From JALYNX01 sp040902845 (GTDB lineage: Bacteria; Actinomycetota; Acidimicrobiia; Spongiisociales; ZC4RG35), in assembly GCA_040902845.1 (NCBI GenBank), contig JBBDWM010000022.1, positions 43,497 through 107,496 of the forward strand: a DNA stretch of 64,000 nucleotides, written 5' to 3'. The notes under the pieces were generated by a model that was given only the letters and a program-made list of their open reading frames with translations, did not search any database and had not been told where the DNA came from. Each line of letters opens with the position of its first letter. The stretch's first letter is position 1. Of the stretch, positions 59,897-64,000 are shown one piece after another. The position numbers and the translations under genes are program-made.

Positions 59897-61003
59897 CTAA
59901 CTAGGAGGAGGAGAACACCGAGGTAAGAAGGTCACCCTGGACATCACCCCCGAGTGCTCAGCTAGTGGCCACGCCATGACAAGAACGATCAATAGGGCCC
60001 ATTGGAATGACCGGGTCCTTGCCAGCAGCAAGAGGACCGCGGTCAGCCCCAGCCAATACTGAGGCCACACCAGCGGTGTTAGGGCCAGGATCACAACTGC
60101 CCCAAGAAGCGGCCAACACTCCCTGGGCCACCGACTCCTTTGAGAAGCCACAAGGGCAAACGCAGTCAAGTAGAGCAAGGAACTGACTGTGACCGGCAAG
60201 ACCGGGGCTGTGAGACTTAGGTTCGACCCGTGGACCAAGTAGGTATCGAGGTTTGCCGGCAGGGCTCTGAAGAGCCAGGCTGATATCGACTCCCACCCTC
60301 CGATCCAGGGCAGCACCAACACAGTCACCAGCGTTGCCGTGAGCGCCACCTGAGCACCATCCTTCACACTCGAATGGCTGCTGGGAAGGACGAGGGCATC
60401 GGGGCCAACCAAGGTCTCCAGGCCACGAGAACGCCCAGGAGCAGCACAGCGGTGTTGCGTCGACCCTTCCGTTCCAGAATAAACACCAGGGCCAGACACA
60501 TTGCCAGCAGCGAAGCGCCTTGAATCCAGAAGGCGTCAGACGGAAATCCCAGGGTCATCGCCGTCGCAGCGGCAAGAGCAAGCCGTGCCATTTCGACCAC
60601 CTCCGGCTGCCCAAGACCGACAACCACCCAAGCAGGACAATCAGCGAGACCCCCTGTGCGACATGCGCTATGCCTTCCGCTGTTGAGGCCCGATCAATGC
60701 AAGCCACCCTCTAGCAAGAGCAAGCGACAGGGGCGAATGTGCTACCCACATATCGCGGGCTTCGGGTTGGACCGTCCAGTCGGACACAACCGAGGCGAGT
60801 TCCCCGATCGTCTGATAGGGACTAATACCGAGCTGCGCGGCGCGCGCTCCAAGCAAATCGCGACCGAAGTCGGTGATCGGAACGGAATAGGGCGCATCGA
60901 GGAACATGGCCTCGTATGCGCTCATCAACCCGAAAACGGTCACCACCAGGGCGACCACCGGCAATATCGCTTTCTGAAGTTGAACTCGTCGCGTCAGGAC
61001 CAT
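59897..61003 (-). pseudogene. GT87-like glycosyltransferase split by two frameshifts
   Basis: Three successive minus-strand frames give one membrane protein: ITDFGRDLLGARAAQLGISP (61003-60668, N-terminal loop), MARLALAAATAMTLGFPSDA (60627-60364, ending NTAVLLLGVLVAWRPW), and LPWIGGWESISAWLFRALPA through LTPLVWPQYWLGLTAVLLLL (about 60430-59897). Breaks fall near 60660 and 60410. No frame alone is a full enzyme. It may be a real pseudogene or uncorrected indels in a draft assembly. Confidence 0.65.
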
Positions 61004-61482
61004 TTCATCTCACACTCATTGTGACCGCTGTGATCTCCCACTAAGAGATCGAACCGGACAAGCCATTCTTGACCGCAATATCAATTGTCGGAGGCCGACG
61101 GGCGGTAGCGAGTTCTAGTGTCTGCCGGTTCTCCGAATGAGAACGGATCCTCCCTAAGTCACCCTGGATCATCGACTTCAACGCGGGGAGCAACCGGCTG
61201 AGTTTCAGGATCCATGTAACCGTTGACTGAGCACCATGGGGTTGTTGACACCATTGACGATCTTTGGGGGGCGTATGAGCGTGCTCGCCAGGCTGCTGTG
61301 GACATCCAGAGAGCACGACAAGAGCACGCCATCGAACTTCTTGCACCTTTTCCCTAGGCGGTGGCACTGGCCGCGCAAGACAGGAGGCGTGAGCGCTGCC
61401 GGATAAATTTACAGGGATCCTGGTACCGAACTGGTCGCAAGAGAGCAGAGCCGCGTATGGGCGGATGACCAGACTCCCGGAC
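61004..61482. other. Intergenic region with one candidate 44-aa ORF
   Basis: Holds no standard gene. On the plus strand, 61223-61357 reads from a TTG as a helical peptide (TIDDLWGAYERARQAAVDIQ...HAIELLAPFP-stop), amphipathic and free of the Arg/Pro bias of random frames, but with a poor ribosome-binding site. The minus-strand ORF at 61041-61367 looks like its shadow. It could be the tail of a lost gene. Confidence 0.3.
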
Positions 61483-63489
61483 TCACCCCGCTTCGGCCAC
61501 CTCTCGTAGTTCCCGTTTCAACTCGTTGACCTCGTCACGGAGCCGGGCCGCATACTCGAAACGGAGCTCCTTGGCCGCCTCGTGCATCTCCTCTTCGAGA
61601 CTGAGGACCAGTCGGACCAGGTCTTCGCTCTCCAGATCCAACGGCCGGCGTGGCTGGACTTCGCGGCGTCGTCTGGTTCCGGTTGGAGCCTCGCTCTGGA
61701 CCAGCTCCAGGATGTCCGAGATCCGTTTGCGGACAGTCTGGGGGTCGATTCCGTGGTCCTCGTTCCATTCGGCCTGCAGCTTGCGCCGGCGGTTGGTCTC
61801 ACTGATCGCACGTTTCATCGACTTGGTCACGTTGTCGGCGTACATCACCACCTGACCGTCGATGTTGCGGGCCGCACGCCCGATGATCTGGATCAACGAG
61901 GTCTCCGAGCGGAGGAAACCCTCCTTGTCGGCATCGAGGATGGCTACCAACGACACCTCGGGCAGGTCGAGACCCTCGCGTAACAGATTGATCCCCACCA
62001 ACACGTCGAACTCGCCGAGGCGGAGCTCACGCATGATCTGGATCCGCTCCAGGGTGTCTATCTCCGAGTGCATGTACCGGGCCCGCACCCCCATCTCCAG
62101 CAAATAGTCGGTCAGATCCTCGGCCATCTTCTTCGTCAGCGTTGTTACCAGGACCCGCTGCTCTCGCACCGCCCGCAACCGGATCTCATCGAGGAGATCG
62201 TCGATCTGGCCCTTGGTGGGCCGGACCATCACCTCGGGATCGACCAGGCCGGTGGGGCGGATGATCTGTTCCACCACCTGTGTCGAGTGTGAGATCTCGA
62301 AGTTGCTGGGCGTGGCCGAGAGGAACACCACCTGATTCGCCTTCTCCAGCCACTCGTCGAAACGGAGCGGCCGGTTGTCCTTGGCCGAAGGAAGCCGGAA
62401 GCCGTGCTCGACCAGAACCTCCTTACGGGAACGGTCCCCCTCGAACTGACCTCCGATCTGAGGGACGGTGACATGGGACTCGTCGATGATGGTCAGGTAG
62501 TCCTTGGGGAAATAGTCGAGGAGGGTGTACGGAGCCTCCCCTGGCGACCGTCCGTCTAGATGCCGCGAGTAGTTCTCGATCCCCGAGCAGAACCCGATCT
62601 CACGCATCATCTCCAGGTCGTAGTTGGTCCGCATCCGCAGCCGCTGCGCCTCCAACAACTTGCCGTTGCCCTCGAGGTCGGCGAGACGGTCCACCAACTC
62701 CTCCTCGATGCCGTCGATCGCCTTCAGCATCCGCTCCCGCTCCGTGACGTAGTGGGTGGCGGGGAAGATCATCAGCTCCGACATCTCGTCGATGACCTCG
62801 CCGGTCACAGGGTTGAGCCGGAGGATGCGCTCGATCTCGTCTCCCCAGAACTGGACCCGGACGATGGTCTCCTCATAGGTCGGGAAAACCTCCAGTGTGT
62901 CCCCTCGGACCCGGAACTTGCCCCGGGTCAGGTTGACCTCGTTGCGCTCGTACTGGATGTCGACCAACCGCCTGATGGCCTCAGTCATCGGATACTCCAC
63001 GCCCCGGATGAGCCGGAGCAGCTGGCCCAGGTACTGCTCGGGTGAGCCCAGCCCGTAGATCGCCGACACCGAGGCCACGATGATCACGTCGTCACGAACC
63101 AGCAAGCCTGCCGTGGCGGAGTGACGGAGCCGGTCGATCTCGTCGTTGATCGTGGCGTCCTTCTCGATGTAGGTGTCGGTCTGAGGGAGGTAGGCCTCGG
63201 GCTGGTAGTAGTCGTAATAGGAGACGAAGTACTCCACCCGATTGTTGGGAAAGAACTGACGGAATTCGTTGGCGAGCTGGGCTCCGAGCGCCTTGTTCGG
63301 GGCTAGGACCAGGGTCGGCTTCTGCACTTGCTCGATCGTCCAGGCAATGGTGGCCGACTTCCCCGACCCGGTGATCCCGAGCAGGGTCTGATACCGGTCA
63401 CCACGTTTGATCCCCTCGGCCAGCTTCTCGATGGCTTGGGGCTGATCACCGGCAGGGGCGAAGTCGGAGACGACCTTGAACTCGGGCAC
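61483..63489 (-). CDS. uvrB: Excinuclease ABC subunit B
   Basis: 668 aa from GTG 63489 (VPEFKVVSDFAPAGDQPQAI). Walker A is LLGITGSGKSATIAWTI, the beta-hairpin region is VEYFVSYYDYYQPEAYLPQT, the helicase motif is LTIIDESHVTVPQIGG, motif VI is SLIQIIGRAARNIDG, and the C-terminal UVR domain is LSLEEEMHEAAKELRFEYAA. The longer ORF to 63933 overlaps the divergent gene and is low complexity, so it is rejected. TACCCT lies 7 nt upstream of the GTG and no Shine-Dalgarno is present: probably leaderless. Confidence 0.97.
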   Translation of the reverse strand: MPEFKVVSDFAPAGDQPQAIEKLAEGIKRGDRYQTLLGITGSGKSATIAWTIEQVQKPTLVLAPNKALGAQLANEFRQFFPNNRVEYFVSYYDYYQPEAYLPQTDTYIEKDATINDEIDRLRHSATAGLLVRDDVIIVASVSAIYGLGSPEQYLGQLLRLIRGVEYPMTEAIRRLVDIQYERNEVNLTRGKFRVRGDTLEVFPTYEETIVRVQFWGDEIERILRLNPVTGEVIDEMSELMIFPATHYVTERERMLKAIDGIEEELVDRLADLEGNGKLLEAQRLRMRTNYDLEMMREIGFCSGIENYSRHLDGRSPGEAPYTLLDYFPKDYLTIIDESHVTVPQIGGQFEGDRSRKEVLVEHGFRLPSAKDNRPLRFDEWLEKANQVVFLSATPSNFEISHSTQVVEQIIRPTGLVDPEVMVRPTKGQIDDLLDEIRLRAVREQRVLVTTLTKKMAEDLTDYLLEMGVRARYMHSEIDTLERIQIMRELRLGEFDVLVGINLLREGLDLPEVSLVAILDADKEGFLRSETSLIQIIGRAARNIDGQVVMYADNVTKSMKRAISETNRRRKLQAEWNEDHGIDPQTVRKRISDILELVQSEAPTGTRRRREVQPRRPLDLESEDLVRLVLSLEEEMHEAAKELRFEYAARLRDEVNELKRELREVAEAG

Positions 63490-63496
63490 GAAGTGG

Positions 63497-63502
63497 AGGG
63501 TA
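63497..63502 (-). promoter_or_regulatory. -10 element for leaderless uvrB
   Basis: TACCCT (TAnnnT) on the minus strand with 7 nt to the GTG at 63489. No LexA box is seen between the divergent genes. Confidence 0.45.
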
Positions 63503-63538
63503 CAACGGGTATGTGACAGGAAGACAGGAGCCTCCCTC

Positions 63539-63566
63539 TTGTGGGTCAAGGCACGACCGATACGCT
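63539..63566 (+). promoter_or_regulatory. Promoter of the 131-aa membrane protein gene
   Basis: TTGTGG (63539-63544), 16-bp spacer, TACGCT (63561-63566), then a GGGAGGGAGG ribosome-binding site at 63570-63579 and the GTG at 63589. Motif-based. Confidence 0.5.
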
Positions 63567-63588
63567 GTAGGGAGGGAGGCAATTCAGA

Positions 63589-63984
63589 GTGGGAGAACTG
63601 CGCGCGGAAAGCTCGATGCCTTCCACTCCGCCCACTCACTGGGTCAGCGCCCTTTCTCTGGTTGCCGCCGCTGCGTTCAACCTTCCGCTTCTCTTCTGGT
63701 CCCGCAACGCCTGGGACATCTCCTCCCCGATCAAGCCACTGGTGGCGGCCACCGCGTTGACCTTGGTCGGATTCGGGCTCACCTGGCTGCTGGCCCGTCT
63801 CGGGATCGACCACCAGGCCGCAAGTCTGGGAGTCGGCACCGGATTGATCGTCTTTGTTTATTGGAAGGCAATTGACGACCTTCCGCCAATTCTCCTGTTG
63901 GTCGCCACCGTCGCGGTGATCGCAATCGGACAACGCCTACGCAACATGAATCGCCCCGGGTTTCGTAGAGGCTTGGTTTATTGA
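63589..63984 (+). CDS. Polytopic membrane protein of unknown function
   Basis: 131 aa, GTG start with a strong purine-rich ribosome-binding site 9 nt upstream. Four hydrophobic helices (WVSALSLVAAAAFNLPLLFW; LVAATALTLVGFGLTWLLA; SLGVGTGLIVFVYW; PPILLLVATVAVIAIG). It could be the first membrane domain of a sulfatase- or phosphotransferase-like gene continuing right, but a TGA at 63982-63984 ends it. Divergent from uvrB. Confidence 0.65.
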   Translation: MGELRAESSMPSTPPTHWVSALSLVAAAAFNLPLLFWSRNAWDISSPIKPLVAATALTLVGFGLTWLLARLGIDHQAASLGVGTGLIVFVYWKAIDDLPPILLLVATVAVIAIGQRLRNMNRPGFRRGLVY

Positions 63985-64000
63985 GTCACCGCCTGGTCGG

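Noticed and set aside
63490..63933. uvrB extension to 816 aa
   Set aside because: It crosses the divergent membrane-protein gene and its promoter; UvrB homology begins at VPEFKVVSDF.
1..64000. CRISPR array, insertion sequence, prophage or integrase island
   Set aside because: No spaced direct repeats, transposase or phage structural genes were found. The only integrase-type protein is XerD in its normal context, and the Holin-X-like gene is a chromosomal family.

Overview
The window is a high-GC bacterial chromosome segment, almost certainly Actinomycetota. It carries a complete Pup-proteasome locus (mpa, dop, pup, prcB, prcA, pafA, pafB, pafC), a DUF4193 protein, a HelY-type helicase beside tatC, a candidate LexA box of actinobacterial type, and many GTG/TTG or leaderless-looking starts. 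The class cannot be fixed from sequence alone; a deep lineage such as Acidimicrobiia is a guess. Two runs of exactly 100 N, one flanked by identical 55-base ends, show that this is a scaffolded draft or metagenome assembly.

Layout. 1-9.8 kb, minus strand: an rRNA pseudouridine synthase fragment, scpB, scpA, an HD protein, a DksA/TraR zinc finger, xerD, ald, pyrG, recN, nadK, tlyA and a 47-aa protein, mostly with 1-4 nt stop/start overlaps. 9.8-10.05 kb holds GC-rich hairpin repeats. 10-15 kb: HAD phosphatase, M20 peptidase, Nudix, GNAT, polyprenyl-phosphate glycosyltransferase, DUF4193 and a lipid-kinase-like protein. 15-27.5 kb: helY, tatC, tatA/B, a zinc ribbon, then the Pup-proteasome genes. 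27.5-30.7 kb: trmI, a 31-aa membrane peptide, small membrane proteins and an MFS exporter.

30.7-33 kb is the most unusual locus: an ER/SipW-type signal peptidase fused to a DUF5305-like domain, between two small secreted proteins with related signal peptides, and with a perfect 30-bp palindrome over the peptidase start codon. 33-37 kb is a looser accessory stretch (ThuA-like lipoprotein, gene remnants, methyltransferase, VOC protein) ending at tRNA-Leu(GAG). 37.4-44.1 kb is the secG-gpmA-tpiA-pgk-yvcK-rapZ-uvrC block, without whiA between yvcK and pgk.

44-61 kb is mainly an envelope-glycan region: a UDP-sugar epimerase/decarboxylase, GT2 enzymes (one fused to a methyltransferase), polytopic GT-C/GT87-like proteins, a membrane sulfatase-like protein and several broken genes. 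uvrA with its candidate SOS box interrupts it, and uvrB closes the window, so all three uvr genes are present but separate.

How the genes work together: Pup is ligated to substrates by PafA, removed by Dop, and tagged proteins are unfolded by Mpa into PrcAB. PafBC is the linked WYL regulator pair known from mycobacterial DNA-damage control. UvrABC and RecN add repair capacity. ScpAB and XerD act in chromosome segregation and dimer resolution.
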